Source of the DNA: Oceanococcus sp.
GTDB lineage: Bacteria > Pseudomonadota > Gammaproteobacteria > Nevskiales > Oceanococcaceae
NCBI GenBank assembly: GCA_030147945.1
Contig: JASBUL010000120.1
Span: 1-32,239 of the forward strand
Direction: 5' to 3'
DNA: 32,239 nucleotides
Both the position numbers and the translations under genes were made by a program. The notes beneath the pieces were generated by a model. It saw nothing but the letters and a program-made list of their open reading frames with translations. It had not been told where the DNA came from and ran no database searches. Below, one piece after another: positions 19,993-29,503 of the stretch (position 1 is the first letter of the stretch; every line of letters begins with the position of its first letter).

Positions 19993-20844
19993 CTAAACGG
20001 CGCAGAGCCTGTCGTGATGCCAGGCGATATGTTCGTCGATGAAACTGGCGATGAAGAAATAGCTGTGGTCGTAGCCCGGGCGCCGACGCAACTGCAGCGC
20101 ATGCCCGGCCTGCTGCGCGGCGTGTTCCAGCAACTCCGGTTTGAGCTGCTCACGCAGGAAGTTGTCGGCCTCACCCTGATCAACCAGGATCGGCGTCTTG
20201 GCCACGCCGCGTTCGATCAGCAGGCTGCTGTCATAGTCCTTCCAGGCGCCGCGATCCGGCCCCAGATAACGCGACAGTGCCTTTTCGCCCCAGGCGCATC
20301 GGGTCGGTGAGGCGATCGGGGCAAAAGCCGAAATCGAGCGAAAACGTTCGGCGTTCTTCAGCCCCAGCGTGATCGCGCCGTGGCCGCCCATGGAGTGACC
20401 AAAGATGCCGCTGCGCTGAGCATCGACCGGAAATTCGGCCTCGACCAGATCAGCCAGCTCATGGCGCAGGTAATCCTCCATGTTGTAATGGGTCGACCAT
20501 GGCGCCTGCGTGGCATTGAGGTAAAAGCCAGCGCCAAGACCGAAGTCGTAGGCGCCATCGGGGTCATCAGGCACGCCGTCACCACGCGGACTGGTGTCAG
20601 GCGCAACGACGATCACGCCGTGCTTGGCCGCGGCGCGCTGCGCCCCGGCCTTGGTTACGAAGTTTTCGTCCGTGCAGGTCAGCCCGGACAGCCAATACAG
20701 CACGGGCAAGCGGCTGTGCTCGGCCTGTTCGGGCAGATAGACCGAAAAGCGCATGGTGCAGTTGACGCTTTCGGCGGCATGTTCGAAGCGCAGCTGCCGA
20801 CCGCCAAAGCAGCGGTTCTCCGCCAGGGTTTGCAAAGCACTCAT
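19993..20844 (-). CDS. fghA: S-formylglutathione hydrolase
   Basis: It hydrolyses S-formylglutathione to formate and glutathione, the second step of glutathione-dependent formaldehyde oxidation. The 283-residue alpha/beta hydrolase has WLSGLTCTDENF (51-62), the nucleophile Ser151 in GHSMGGHGA, Asp227 (VDQGEAD) and His260 (GYDHSYFFI). It starts two bases after the frmA stop, so the pair is an operon. An unrelated carboxylesterase is unlikely given the partner gene and the LTCTDENF block. Confidence 0.97.
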   Translation of the reverse strand: MSALQTLAENRCFGGRQLRFEHAAESVNCTMRFSVYLPEQAEHSRLPVLYWLSGLTCTDENFVTKAGAQRAAAKHGVIVVAPDTSPRGDGVPDDPDGAYDFGLGAGFYLNATQAPWSTHYNMEDYLRHELADLVEAEFPVDAQRSGIFGHSMGGHGAITLGLKNAERFRSISAFAPIASPTRCAWGEKALSRYLGPDRGAWKDYDSSLLIERGVAKTPILVDQGEADNFLREQLKPELLEHAAQQAGHALQLRRRPGYDHSYFFIASFIDEHIAWHHDRLCAV

Positions 20845-20846
20845 GA

Positions 20847-21956
20847 TCAGTCGTAAACCACCACTGAACGGATGCTTTCGCCCTTGTGCATCAGGTCGAA
20901 AGCGGTGTTGATGTCGGACAGTGGCATGGTGTGGGTGATCAGCGTGTCGATGTCGATCTTGTTGTCCATGTACCAGTCAACAATTTTGGGCACATCGGTG
21001 CGACCGCGTGCGCCACCAAAGGCGCTGCCACGCCAGCTGCGCCCGGTGACCAGCTGGAAGGGGCGGGTGGAGATTTCCTGCCCGGCCCCGGCCACGCCGA
21101 TGATGCAGCTCTGGCCCCAGCCTTTGTGTGCGCATTCCAGCGCCTGACGCATCACGTTGACGTTGCCGATGCACTCGAAGCTGTAGTCCACACCGCCACC
21201 GGTCATTTCGATGATGTGCTGGGTCACGTCGTCCACATCTTTGGGATTGACGAAGTCAGTCATGCCGAACTGGCGGCCCAGTGCCTCGCGCGCCGGGTTG
21301 AGATCGACCCCGATGATGCGATCCGCGCCGACCATGCGGGCGCCCTGGATCACGTTCAGGCCGATACCGCCGAGACCGAACACCGCCACGGTCGAACCCG
21401 GCTCAACCTTCATGGTGAAGGCCACGGCCCCGATGCCGGTGGTGACGCCGCAACCGATGTAGCAGATCTTGTCGAAGGGGGCGTCTTCACGCACCTTGGC
21501 CAGGGCAATTTCCGGCAACACGGTGTAGTTGGAAAAGGTCGAGCAGCCCATGTAGTGCAGCACCGGTTTGCCTTCAAAGCTGAACCGGCTGGTGCCGTCC
21601 GGCATCACGCCCTGGCCCTGGGTCGAGCGGATTGACTGGCACAGATTGGTTTTCGGGTGCAGGCAGTATTCACATTCGCGGCATTCCGGGGTGTACAGCG
21701 GAATGACGTGATCACCCGGTTTGAGTGACGTCACACCGGCGCCAACTTCGCGCACGATACCCGCGCCCTCATGCCCCAGTACGGCGGGGAAAGCACCTTC
21801 CGGGTCATCGCCCGAGAGGGTGAACGCGTCGGTGTGGCAGACCCCGGTGGCCTTGATTTCGACCAGCACTTCGCCGGCCTGCGGGCCCTGCAGGTCGAGT
21901 TCAACAATTTCCAGCGGTTTTCCGGCGGCAAAGGCCACGGCAGCCTGCGTTTTCAT
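20847..21956 (-). CDS. frmA: S-(hydroxymethyl)glutathione dehydrogenase (class III alcohol dehydrogenase)
   Basis: It oxidises the formaldehyde-glutathione adduct with NAD+. The 369-residue product keeps catalytic-zinc ligands Cys40, His62 and Cys169, structural-zinc Cys92, 95, 98 and 106 (ECRECEYC...C), and the NAD motif GLGGIG (195-200). ATG 21956 follows AGGAA at 7 nt. The frame extends further upstream without family sequence. A candidate extended -10 lies just upstream. Formaldehyde could come from demethylations by the neighbouring flavin enzymes, but general detoxification is sufficient explanation. Confidence 0.98.
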   Translation of the reverse strand: MKTQAAVAFAAGKPLEIVELDLQGPQAGEVLVEIKATGVCHTDAFTLSGDDPEGAFPAVLGHEGAGIVREVGAGVTSLKPGDHVIPLYTPECRECEYCLHPKTNLCQSIRSTQGQGVMPDGTSRFSFEGKPVLHYMGCSTFSNYTVLPEIALAKVREDAPFDKICYIGCGVTTGIGAVAFTMKVEPGSTVAVFGLGGIGLNVIQGARMVGADRIIGVDLNPAREALGRQFGMTDFVNPKDVDDVTQHIIEMTGGGVDYSFECIGNVNVMRQALECAHKGWGQSCIIGVAGAGQEISTRPFQLVTGRSWRGSAFGGARGRTDVPKIVDWYMDNKIDIDTLITHTMPLSDINTAFDLMHKGESIRSVVVYD

Positions 21957-21988
21957 TGCGCGTTCCTGAATCATGAAAGGGGGCGCAA

Positions 21989-21997
21989 ACAGTAGCA
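21989..21997 (-). promoter_or_regulatory. Candidate extended -10 for frmA-fghA (TGCTACTGT, minus strand)
   Basis: Read on the minus strand, TGC precedes TACTGT, an extended -10 with 4 of 6 consensus bases. It is placed so transcription would begin about 25 nt before the frmA ATG. No clear -35 is seen. Confidence 0.3.
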
Positions 21998-22044
21998 GAC
22001 CCGGGCGCTGGATTGGCACGCGCCGGCCCGCCTGCATTATGAGG

Positions 22045-22069
22045 AAAAGCGGCCGCGCTGGGCGGCCGC
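22045..22069 (-). terminator. Rho-independent terminator of the peroxiredoxin gene
   Basis: On the minus strand two copies of the palindrome GCGGCCGC (22062-22069 and 22049-22056) pair across a 5-nt loop and are followed by TTTT (22048-22045). The hairpin begins about 9 bases after the stop codon and separates this gene from frmA. Confidence 0.82.
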
Positions 22070-22078
22070 CTGTTCAAG

Positions 22079-22708
22079 CTACTTCGGCTGAACGGTGCGC
22101 AGGTAGGGTTTGATGGTCTTGAAACCCTGTGGGAACAGTTCGCGGGCTTGCTCGTCGCTCACCGCCGGCACGATGATGGCTTCATCGCCCGGTTGCCAGT
22201 TGCCCGGGGTGGCAAGCTTTTCGCGATCGGTCAGCTGCAAGGAATCCAGCACCCGCAACACCTCGTTGAAGTTGCGCCCGGTGCTGGCCGGGTAGGTGAT
22301 GGTCAGGCGCACTTTCTTGTTCGGGTCGATCACGAACAAGGAGCGCACGGTCAAGGTGTCTGAGGCCTTGGGGTGAATCATGCCGTACAGATTGGCGACG
22401 CTGCGCTGCGGGTCGGCGATGATGGGGAAGTTCACCGCCGTGCCCTGGGTTTCTTCGATGTCGCTGGACCACGCCTTGTGGTCCTCTACCGAATCCACCG
22501 ACAGGGCGATCGCTTTGGCGTTGCGCTGGGCAAATTCATCCTTGAGCTTGCCGGTCAAGCCCAGCTCGGTGGTGCACACCGGCGTGAAGTCCTTGGGGTG
22601 GGAAAACAGGATCACCCAGCTGTCGCCGGCCCAGTCGTGGAACTGGATAGGGCCCTGCGTGGTGTCTGCGGAAAAATCGGGGGCGATGTCGCCAAGCTGC
22701 AATGCCAT
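22079..22708 (-). CDS. 1-Cys peroxiredoxin (Prx6 type)
   Basis: The 209-residue thiol peroxidase has the active-site motif FTPVCTTE with peroxidatic Cys45. It has the long C-terminal Prx6-type domain (PGNWQPGDEAIIVPAVSDE) and HPKDF before the motif. No further cysteine is present, so it is the 1-Cys class, which needs an external thiol. It detoxifies H2O2 or lipid hydroperoxides in the cytoplasm. ATG 22708 has a strong GGAGGA at 7 nt; the frame extends upstream but without family sequence. It has its own terminator and is divergent from the ceramidase gene (146 bp). Confidence 0.96.
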   Translation of the reverse strand: MALQLGDIAPDFSADTTQGPIQFHDWAGDSWVILFSHPKDFTPVCTTELGLTGKLKDEFAQRNAKAIALSVDSVEDHKAWSSDIEETQGTAVNFPIIADPQRSVANLYGMIHPKASDTLTVRSLFVIDPNKKVRLTITYPASTGRNFNEVLRVLDSLQLTDREKLATPGNWQPGDEAIIVPAVSDEQARELFPQGFKTIKPYLRTVQPK

Positions 22709-22854
22709 GAGTGTCCTCCATGGGTGGATAATCGAGGGCATCAGACCACGCTTGTAGGCGATTGCTCCACGCATGGCGCAAAATGGAATCATTGATAATT
22801 TTCTGGAATAAGCGGCATCTGTTGCCTGGCCGCCTTCAAGTACTCTTCTGCACC

Positions 22855-25344
22855 ATGACACTAAAACATCTGAGTTTGATACTGATCGCGCTGACCGCCC
22901 TGGCGGGCTGTCAGTCCGGTGGGCGCGACACCATTGATAGCAACCCGGGCGGTGCCGCCCTGGCCAAAACCGAGTTGGGGGCGTGTGCGCTGGCCAGCCC
23001 GTTGCGCCAGTTGCATGCCGGGCATGACAGGGCCGGCGATGCGCGCCTGCAGGCAATGATGAGCGCACAAGCCGCGACTGCCGGTGCTGCGCTGTATGGC
23101 TCGGCCTGTGCAGATAGCAACGCTTTTCGTATGGGCTCAGGGGTGCATGACATGACCGGCCCCGCCGGTGACAGCATTTCAGCGGGCTATGAAGACCCCA
23201 CCCACGTGCTGCGGGGCATACACTTGCGCCAGTTCGCGCGGGCTTTCGCGCTGGAATCGCCGTGCAATGGCGAGCGTGTGATCCTGGCCGTCACCGAAAC
23301 TGGCTTCCTGACCCAGGGGCTGCGCCAGAGCGTGCTGGAGAAAATTGCAGCCGATCCGGAATTGTCGGCTCACTATGCCGGCGAAAACATCATGATGTCG
23401 GCCACGCATACCCATTCCGGCCCCGGCGGCGAAGCTCATCACAGCGCTTACAACCTGTTCCGGCTGGGTTATGACGCGCTGGTCCACGAGATTTACAGCA
23501 CCGCCTTGTTCCGCGCGATACAGCAGGCCCATCGCAATCTGGAAGCGCATCCGGAGCCGGGGCATGTTCGCCTGGCAGTGGGCGAGTTGCTTGACGTCAA
23601 TACCAACCGCTCCGAGCCGGCCTACGCCAACAATCCGCAGGCCGAGCGTGAAGCCTGGCTGGACAGCGCGGGCGAAGAGGTGCGGGTTAACAAGCGCATG
23701 CTGCAGTTGCGTTTTGACCGCGCCGATGGCCGCTCGATTGGCCTGCTCAACTGGTTTGGTGTGCACACCACTTCGGTCGGCACTCATGAACCGCTGATCA
23801 GCAGCGACAACAAGGGACTGGCGGCGATCAGCGTTGAACGCATGATGGGCACGGACTATCTGGCCCCGGATGGTGAGGATCGCTTCGTCGCCGCATTCGC
23901 GCAATCCGATGAGGGCGATTCCTCGCCCAATCTGTGCTTTCGCGAAAACCCCTATCCGGACATCAGTATCGGTTGCGGGGTGGACACGCTGGAAAGCACC
24001 GCCGCCAGTGGGGTCAAGCAACTGGCCCGGGCGATCGAACTGTATGACGCAGGTGGGGTTGAGCTGCGTGGCGGATTGCGCAGCCGGCTGACCCATGTGC
24101 GTATGGATGACATCGAGATCAATGATCCGGTGGTGTTGGCCAGTCTTGATCATCCGGCCGAGCTGGACAGCGCGATCAAACGCACCTGCACCGCAGCACT
24201 GGGGTTCTCCATGGCGGCCGGCGCCGAGGACAATCGTGGTCCCAGTCAGGAGGGCATCGCGTGCAGCGATGTCGATCCGGCGGCCAATCTGGCCGGTGAC
24301 ATCGAGACCGCACTGGCGACCATCGCCAGCGGCGCGACCGGTTCCGGCTATCCGGCGTTGCCGGCACGCACCGTCGGCACATTGCTGGGCTGTGGGCTGA
24401 CCGTAGGCAGTGATGTGCTGCCAGCCTTGCCCGATGTGGATTACGGCTGCCATGCCGAAAAGCCCATCCTGTTTCCGATCGGCTCCACCGAGCTGATCAG
24501 CAACGCTGATCTGCCTATGCAGATCATGACGCTCGGGCAGTTGGCCATCGTAGCCCTGCCGTGGGAAGTCACCACCACCTCGGCGCGGCGTATTCGTGCC
24601 ACGGTGATGGCTGAACTGGCCGAGGCGGGTATCGAACATGCCGTGGTGGCCGGTTTGAGCAACGATTTCGTGCAGTACCTGACCACCCGCGAGGAGTACG
24701 CCACCCAGCAGTACGAAGGCGCCTCAACGCACTTCGGACCGTGGACGCTGGCCGCCGTGCAGCAGGCGCTGCGACCTTTGGCCATCAGCCTGCGTGACAA
24801 CACCGATGCGCCCGAGGGCGTGCCGGCACCGCAGACCACACCAGCGCTGCCACCGCGATTGCCGTACCTGGCGGCCGATGCGCTGATGCCCGGCACCGCC
24901 TACGGTGAGGTGCTGACAGATGCGGCCGAAGCCTACACCGCGGGTGACACCGTGCAGGTGGTGTTTGCGTCGGCGCACCCGCGCAATGATGCGCTGGACA
25001 AGCTGAATCAGGCTTATCTGCTGGCCGAACGCGAACAAGCGGACGGGCAGTGGCAAGTGGTCGCGCGCGAGCGCGATCCGGAACTGATCATGCGCTGGCA
25101 CGCCAGCCCGGAGGCGCCGGTGGCGGGGCAGCTGATTGCCTTGCGCAGTTCGCAGATTGAAGCGCTGTGGCATTTGCCACGCAATCTGCCGCCCGGGCGC
25201 TACCGGATTCGTCATGAAGGCACGGCGGTACCGCTGCTGGGTGGCGACAGCCTGGGACCGCGCACGCCGTTCAGCGGCGTCAGCTCCAGCTTCAGCGTGA
25301 GCGGCCCGATGGATGACTGCCCGGGTTATCCCGCACTGTTTTGA
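22855..25344 (+). CDS. Neutral/alkaline ceramidase-like lipoprotein
   Basis: The 829-residue precursor has a lipoprotein signal: hydrophobic residues 5-16 and a LAGC lipobox with Cys19, so it should be membrane-anchored outside the cytoplasm. Neutral ceramidase blocks are clear. HTHSGPGG (185-192) holds zinc ligands, [12 protein letters not shown] and ISSDNKGLA follow, [10 protein letters not shown] (350-359) has Ser357 at the nucleophile position, and [13 protein letters not shown] lies in the C-terminal part. An extra segment (about 20-90) precedes the usual start of the domain. It should cleave the amide of ceramide or similar N-acyl lipids. ATG 22855 gives a proper signal. The stop overlaps the modB start. 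Confidence 0.92.
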   Translation: MTLKHLSLILIALTALAGCQSGGRDTIDSNPGGAALAKTELGACALASPLRQLHAGHDRAGDARLQAMMSAQAATAGAALYGSACADSNAFRMGSGVHDMTGPAGDSISAGYEDPTHVLRGIHLRQFARAFALESPCNGERVILAVTETGFLTQGLRQSVLEKIAADPELSAHYAGENIMMSATHTHSGPGGEAHHSAYNLFRLGYDALVHEIYSTALFRAIQQAHRNLEAHPEPGHVRLAVGELLDVNTNRSEPAYANNPQAEREAWLDSAGEEVRVNKRMLQLRFDRADGRSIGLLNWFGVHTTSVGTHEPLISSDNKGLAAISVERMMGTDYLAPDGEDRFVAAFAQSDEGDSSPNLCFRENPYPDISIGCGVDTLESTAASGVKQLARAIELYDAGGVELRGGLRSRLTHVRMDDIEINDPVVLASLDHPAELDSAIKRTCTAALGFSMAAGAEDNRGPSQEGIACSDVDPAANLAGDIETALATIASGATGSGYPALPARTVGTLLGCGLTVGSDVLPALPDVDYGCHAEKPILFPIGSTELISNADLPMQIMTLGQLAIVALPWEVTTTSARRIRATVMAELAEAGIEHAVVAGLSNDFVQYLTTREEYATQQYEGASTHFGPWTLAAVQQALRPLAISLRDNTDAPEGVPAPQTTPALPPRLPYLAADALMPGTAYGEVLTDAAEAYTAGDTVQVVFASAHPRNDALDKLNQAYLLAEREQADGQWQVVARERDPELIMRWHASPEAPVAGQLIALRSSQIEALWHLPRNLPPGRYRIRHEGTAVPLLGGDSLGPRTPFSGVSSSFSVSGPMDDCPGYPALF

Positions 25345-26024
25345 ACATATCCAGCGCGGACCTTACGGCGCTGCTGCTGACCCTGCGCCTGGCCGCCACC
25401 GTCACCGCATTGCTGTTGCTTGTGGGCCTGCCGCTGGCCTGGTGGCTGGCGCGCACCCGCTCGCGCTGGCAGGCGCCCGTAGCCGCGCTGGTGGCATTGC
25501 CGCTGGTATTACCGCCGACCGTGCTGGGCTTTTATCTGCTGCTGGCGCTGGGGCCGCAGGGGCCGCTTGGCCAACTCACCGATGCTCTGGGGCTTGGGAG
25601 CTTGGCGTTCAGTTTCTCCGGGCTGGTCATTGGCTCCATGCTGTATTCCTTGCCCTTCGTGGTGCAGCCGCTGCAAGCTGCCATGGCCTCGCTGGGCGAT
25701 CGCCCGTTGGAAATCGCCGCCACGCTGGGCGCCGGGCCACTCGACCGCTTTTTCAGCGTGGTACTGCCGCTGATCAGGCCAGGCCTGATCACCGCTGCGG
25801 TGCTGGGTTTTGCCCATACCCTGGGCGAGTTCGGCGTGGTGCTGATGATTGGCGGCAACATCGAGGGCGAAACCCGCGTGGTTTCGGTGCAGATTTACGA
25901 TCACGTTGAAGCCCTGGCTTACGCCGAGGCCCATGGCTTGTCGGCGGTGATGCTGGGACTTTCGTTCAGCATGTTGCTGGCCCTGTATCTGCTGCAACCA
26001 CGCGGCGTGCGTGTCCGCGCATGA
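25341..26024 (+). CDS. modB: Molybdate ABC transporter permease
   Basis: The 227-residue inner-membrane permease has about five to six hydrophobic helices and the EAA loop [20 protein letters not shown] that contacts the ATPase. [15 protein letters not shown] and [15 protein letters not shown] are typical of ModB. The start is TTG 25341, overlapping the ceramidase stop by four bases. modC follows with an ATGA overlap. The periplasmic binding protein ModA is not in the window; it would be expected upstream. Confidence 0.95.
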   Translation: MNISSADLTALLLTLRLAATVTALLLLVGLPLAWWLARTRSRWQAPVAALVALPLVLPPTVLGFYLLLALGPQGPLGQLTDALGLGSLAFSFSGLVIGSMLYSLPFVVQPLQAAMASLGDRPLEIAATLGAGPLDRFFSVVLPLIRPGLITAAVLGFAHTLGEFGVVLMIGGNIEGETRVVSVQIYDHVEALAYAEAHGLSAVMLGLSFSMLLALYLLQPRGVRVRA

Positions 26025-27094
26025 TCAAGGCCGCCGTGACATTGCGCTATCCGGGCGCTGCGGATGATGCGCTGCAGCTCGACCTGAACTTGCCGGGGCA
26101 GGGTGTCAGCGCCATATTCGGCCCATCCGGCGCGGGCAAATCATCCTTGCTGCGGTGTCTGGCGGGGCTGCAAGCCTGCCGCGCGGACATCCGTATCAAT
26201 GGTGTCATCTGGCAGGACGCAACAAGCTGTATGCCAACGCACCGACGCCAGCTGGCCTATGTGTTTCAGGAGAACAGCCTGCTCAGCCATCTCAGTGTGC
26301 AGGGCAACCTCGACTTCGCCATGAAACGGGCCGCCGCACCGGTGTCGCAAGCCCGTTACGCCGAGTTGCTGGATATCTTGCGTGTGGGTGAGCTGTTGCC
26401 ACGACCGGCCGCGCTGCTCTCGGGTGGCGAACGCCAGCGTGTAGCGCTGGCCCGTGCACTGGTGGTGCAGCCAAAGCTGTTGCTGCTGGATGAGCCGCTG
26501 GCGGCGCTGGATGGTACCCATAAACGTGACATTCTCGAGCTGTTGGATACCTTGCGCGATCTGATCGAGGCGCCGTTGATCTACGTCACACATGCACTGG
26601 ATGAACTGACCCGGCTGGCCGATCATCTGGTTTTGCTGGAGCAGGGCCACGTTGTGGCGCAGGGGCCGTTGCGAACGGTGCTGGCGCGCACCGATCTGGC
26701 CCATCGCCTGGGCGATCAGGCCGGTGTGGTGATCGAGGCCCAGGTCAGCGCACGTGATCCACGTTGGCGGCTGATGCAGGTGCGCTGGGACAACGGCCAG
26801 TTGTGGTTGCGCGACAGTGGCGAAGCCCTCGGCAGTGCAGTGCGTGTGCGGATTCTCGCTCGCGACGTGAGCCTGACCCTGAGCGAGCATGTCGACACCA
26901 GCATCGTCAATCGTCTGCCGGTGCAGATCAGTGAGATCAACAGCAGCGCGGAAGACGCCATGGCGGTGATTCGCCTGAGCAGTGGTCAGGCCGACATCCT
27001 GGCACGCACCACCGCTCGCTCACTGGATCATCTCGGGCTTGAAGCCGGCATGTCCGTGTGGGCGCAGGTCAAGTCGGCTGCGCTGGTGCGCTAG
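26021..27094 (+). CDS. modC: Molybdate ABC transporter ATP-binding protein
   Basis: The 357-residue ATPase has Walker [10 protein letters not shown] (34-42), Q-loop Gln83, signature LSGGERQR (133-140) and Walker B LLLLDEP (153-159) with Asp157 and Glu158, then H-loop YVTHAL. The C-terminal part (about 290-355) is a Mop/TOBE-type regulatory domain that binds oxyanion, with [20 protein letters not shown]. It powers ModB for molybdate import. The start overlaps the modB stop. The last 26 bases overlap the convergent cyclase gene. Confidence 0.95.
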   Translation: MIKAAVTLRYPGAADDALQLDLNLPGQGVSAIFGPSGAGKSSLLRCLAGLQACRADIRINGVIWQDATSCMPTHRRQLAYVFQENSLLSHLSVQGNLDFAMKRAAAPVSQARYAELLDILRVGELLPRPAALLSGGERQRVALARALVVQPKLLLLDEPLAALDGTHKRDILELLDTLRDLIEAPLIYVTHALDELTRLADHLVLLEQGHVVAQGPLRTVLARTDLAHRLGDQAGVVIEAQVSARDPRWRLMQVRWDNGQLWLRDSGEALGSAVRVRILARDVSLTLSEHVDTSIVNRLPVQISEINSSAEDAMAVIRLSSGQADILARTTARSLDHLGLEAGMSVWAQVKSAALVR

Positions 27095-28409
27095 CGGCAC
27101 GCGGTGCAAGGGCGAACACAGCGACGGGTTCGGGAAACCCTTTAAGACTTTCTGCTTGGCGCGGTTCAGCGTGCAAGGCAGTGGCCGCATCCAGCCCCTG
27201 CAACGTGCGCTGATCGCACAGCACTTCCCCGGCGCGGGCACGATCGCACAACCGTGCGGCCAGATTGACCGCGCTGCCGACCGCGACATATTCCAGCCGC
27301 CGGGCACCGCGTATCGCACCGATGGTGGTGCGCCCGGTGGCAACGCCAACACCCAGACCCAGCTCGGGCGTGCTCCCGGCCAGCAAAGCAATGCCAACCT
27401 GGCGCAAATCATCAGCCAGCTGCAGGGCCCGGGTGGTGTGGTCGGGCATGGCCAGTGGGGCGCCGACCAGAATCAGTACGCCGTCTCCGGCGTGATCCTT
27501 GACCGTGCCACCATGGCGCGCCGCGACCTCACCGACACTGTTGTAAAAGCGCTCGAGCAGACCGACCACCGCGTCTGAATCATGCTGACGGGCATAGTCG
27601 GTGAAGCCGCGCAGATCGCAGATGACCACGCTGAGCACGCGGCGCTGGCGCTTAAGCGCTTCATCCATGCCTTCCTGCTGGACCAGTCGAGCCACCTCAG
27701 GTGACAGAAACTGGCGCATGAATTGCCCGCGCTGGTTCTGAATCAGCAAGTAACGCACCGAGCCGGCGAGAAAGGCCAGCAAACCCAGGGTCAGGGTGAT
27801 GGGAACGATGTGGTTGCCGAAAATCAGACCACCGAGCAGAAACGGGCCGGCAATGGCCAGGGCGCGCAGGCGCACGATTTCGGCGCGGTCGATGCGGCTG
27901 AAACGCAAGGTGGTGATGGCGATGCCCGCAAGCAGAATGCTGGTCCCCAGCACCGGGGCGAACACTGCAAACTCAACCCCGCGCACGCGCACATTGCCGG
28001 CCACATCGGACATCGCCTGCTCAGGGAAAATGGCCAGATAGCCCAGGCTCAGGCCCCAGTACACGATGATCAGGATCTGTGCCGCGCGAAACAGTGCGGT
28101 GGAGGTCAGACGCAGCCGTCCGGGCGGGCCGGTGCGGCCGATGCGCAGCCCCCATTCCAGGCCGCAGAGTATGGCCAGTGATTCCAGTGTGGTGGTCAGC
28201 GCATCGATCAGCCACAGCCCCAGCGTGACCTCGATGTGCGGCGCCAGGGTGTCGTTGCCACTCAGAAACAGACGCAACCCGATCGCCATCAGGCAGGCCG
28301 AAAGCGCCCGACTGGCCGGGTTGGCGCGGTCATTGAGAAGAAAGATCAAGCCAGTACCGGCCGTCATCAGGCCGACAACCAGAAAAGCCGTCTCCGGCGT
28401 TGCGATCAT
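27069..28409 (-). CDS. Membrane class III adenylate/guanylate cyclase
   Basis: The 446-residue protein has about six membrane helices in residues 1-225 and then a class III cyclase domain (about 255-440). The two metal aspartates are Asp265 (ICDLRGFT) and Asp309 (HAGDGVL). Lys304 sits at the adenine-recognition position, and Asn382 and Arg386 (VNLAARL) are the transition-state residues. The second base-recognition position, usually Asp or Thr after Tyr, is Val375, so nucleotide choice (ATP or GTP) is uncertain. ATG 28409 follows AGGGG; upstream in-frame sequence is Arg-rich and unlike the family. It overlaps modC by 26 bp at the 3' end. Confidence 0.92.
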   Translation of the reverse strand: MIATPETAFLVVGLMTAGTGLIFLLNDRANPASRALSACLMAIGLRLFLSGNDTLAPHIEVTLGLWLIDALTTTLESLAILCGLEWGLRIGRTGPPGRLRLTSTALFRAAQILIIVYWGLSLGYLAIFPEQAMSDVAGNVRVRGVEFAVFAPVLGTSILLAGIAITTLRFSRIDRAEIVRLRALAIAGPFLLGGLIFGNHIVPITLTLGLLAFLAGSVRYLLIQNQRGQFMRQFLSPEVARLVQQEGMDEALKRQRRVLSVVICDLRGFTDYARQHDSDAVVGLLERFYNSVGEVAARHGGTVKDHAGDGVLILVGAPLAMPDHTTRALQLADDLRQVGIALLAGSTPELGLGVGVATGRTTIGAIRGARRLEYVAVGSAVNLAARLCDRARAGEVLCDQRTLQGLDAATALHAEPRQAESLKGFPEPVAVFALAPRAASAPAQPT

Positions 28410-28636
28410 GTGTTTCCCCTGGTGGCGCGCGCTGGCGTTGCGGCGGACGCGCTGCGCCCGGCCTGTTGGTATCGGCGTGCTCAGCGCCCTCGCGGCTGCT
28501 GACGCACACAGTGTAGAACAGCCGGCGGCCCGGGCGCGGGCCTTCGATGCAGGCAATCTCACGCTTTTGTATGAGGAAGGGGCCGGCGTATGCGGTCAGA
28601 CTGCGCGGCAGCTATCAAAACTTCGAGGGGATGACG

Positions 28637-29503
28637 ATGCAGACAGCATTCATTACCGGCGCCAATGTCGGACAGGCCAACTTGTTGGTGAAATCACTGG
28701 CGTCCAGCGGCTGGCGGGTGTTTGCAGGGGTGCTGCCCGGCGCGCCGACCGATCTGGAAAGTGGCGGCAACATCACGGTGGTGGATCAGGATGTTTCATC
28801 CGAGGAATCGGTGCGGGAGAGCGCACGTGTGGTCACCGAGGCGCTTAACGGGCAGGGTCTGGACCTGCTGATGAATGTGGCCGGCGTGGCCAATATTGCG
28901 GTCGGGGTGATCGAGGCGGTTGATCAGCAGCAGCTGGAGCGCATTTTCCAGATCAACACCTTTGGTCAGCTGCGTGTGGTCCAGGCCTTCTTGCCGCTGA
29001 TCCGCAAGAATGCGCCACGTTCACGCATCGCCAACTACAGTTCCGGCGCGATCATTGCCAACCCGATCGGCTCGGGCGGCTACAACATGAGCAAGCATGC
29101 CATCCACGGCATGACCTTGACGCTGCGCCACGAGCTGGCGCCTCTGGGTATTCAAGTCACCTCGATCGTGCCGGGTGGGGTGCTCACCGGTATGTCAGCC
29201 AATGCCAAGGAACAAGTCACCCGCACCTGGAATATGCAGCCGGCCGAAATCCGCGAGATCTACGATCCGTATCTGTCCAACACCATCCTCAATGTCCTGC
29301 CTGAGATGCTCAACAAAACCGGCAGCACGCCGGAGGAAGCGCTCAAAGGCACCCTGGACATTCTGGCCAAGAAAAAATGGAAGCCGATGGAGTTGCTGGG
29401 CAAGGACGTCAAACCCATGGGCATCATGCGCCGTATGTTCTCCGACAGCAGTCTGGAGAAGATGATGCGCTCAGCCTTCAAGATTCCCAGCTACAAGGGC
29501 TGA
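28637..29503 (+). CDS. Short-chain dehydrogenase with altered cofactor motif
   Basis: The 288-residue SDR has catalytic Ser135/136, Tyr149 and Lys153 (YNMSK). Its glycine motif is TGANVGQA instead of TGxxxGxG, and NVAG replaces NNAG, so it is a divergent member. The C-terminus is long and basic (GKDVKPMGIMRRMFS). The start chosen is the second ATG (28637), with GAGGGG (28625-28630) at 6 nt; the first ATG (28631) touches that site and would have no spacing. The stop overlaps the aldehyde dehydrogenase ATG, implying sequential alcohol/aldehyde oxidation. Confidence 0.9.
   Translation: MQTAFITGANVGQANLLVKSLASSGWRVFAGVLPGAPTDLESGGNITVVDQDVSSEESVRESARVVTEALNGQGLDLLMNVAGVANIAVGVIEAVDQQQLERIFQINTFGQLRVVQAFLPLIRKNAPRSRIANYSSGAIIANPIGSGGYNMSKHAIHGMTLTLRHELAPLGIQVTSIVPGGVLTGMSANAKEQVTRTWNMQPAEIREIYDPYLSNTILNVLPEMLNKTGSTPEEALKGTLDILAKKKWKPMELLGKDVKPMGIMRRMFSDSSLEKMMRSAFKIPSYKG

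Noticed and set aside
22709-22854. OxyR-type site or promoter in the peroxiredoxin/ceramidase gap
   Set aside because: No ATAG-N7-CTAT spacing and no -35/-10 pair with a 16-18 bp spacer was found.
23179-24639. Long open frame (486 codons) on the minus strand opposite the ceramidase gene
   Set aside because: It is composition-driven shadow sequence: no recognisable domain, and the plus strand encodes a clear ceramidase over the same bases.
25300-25345. Molybdenum-cofactor riboswitch or ModE site before modB
   Set aside because: modB begins inside the ceramidase stop codon, so there is no untranslated leader to hold one.
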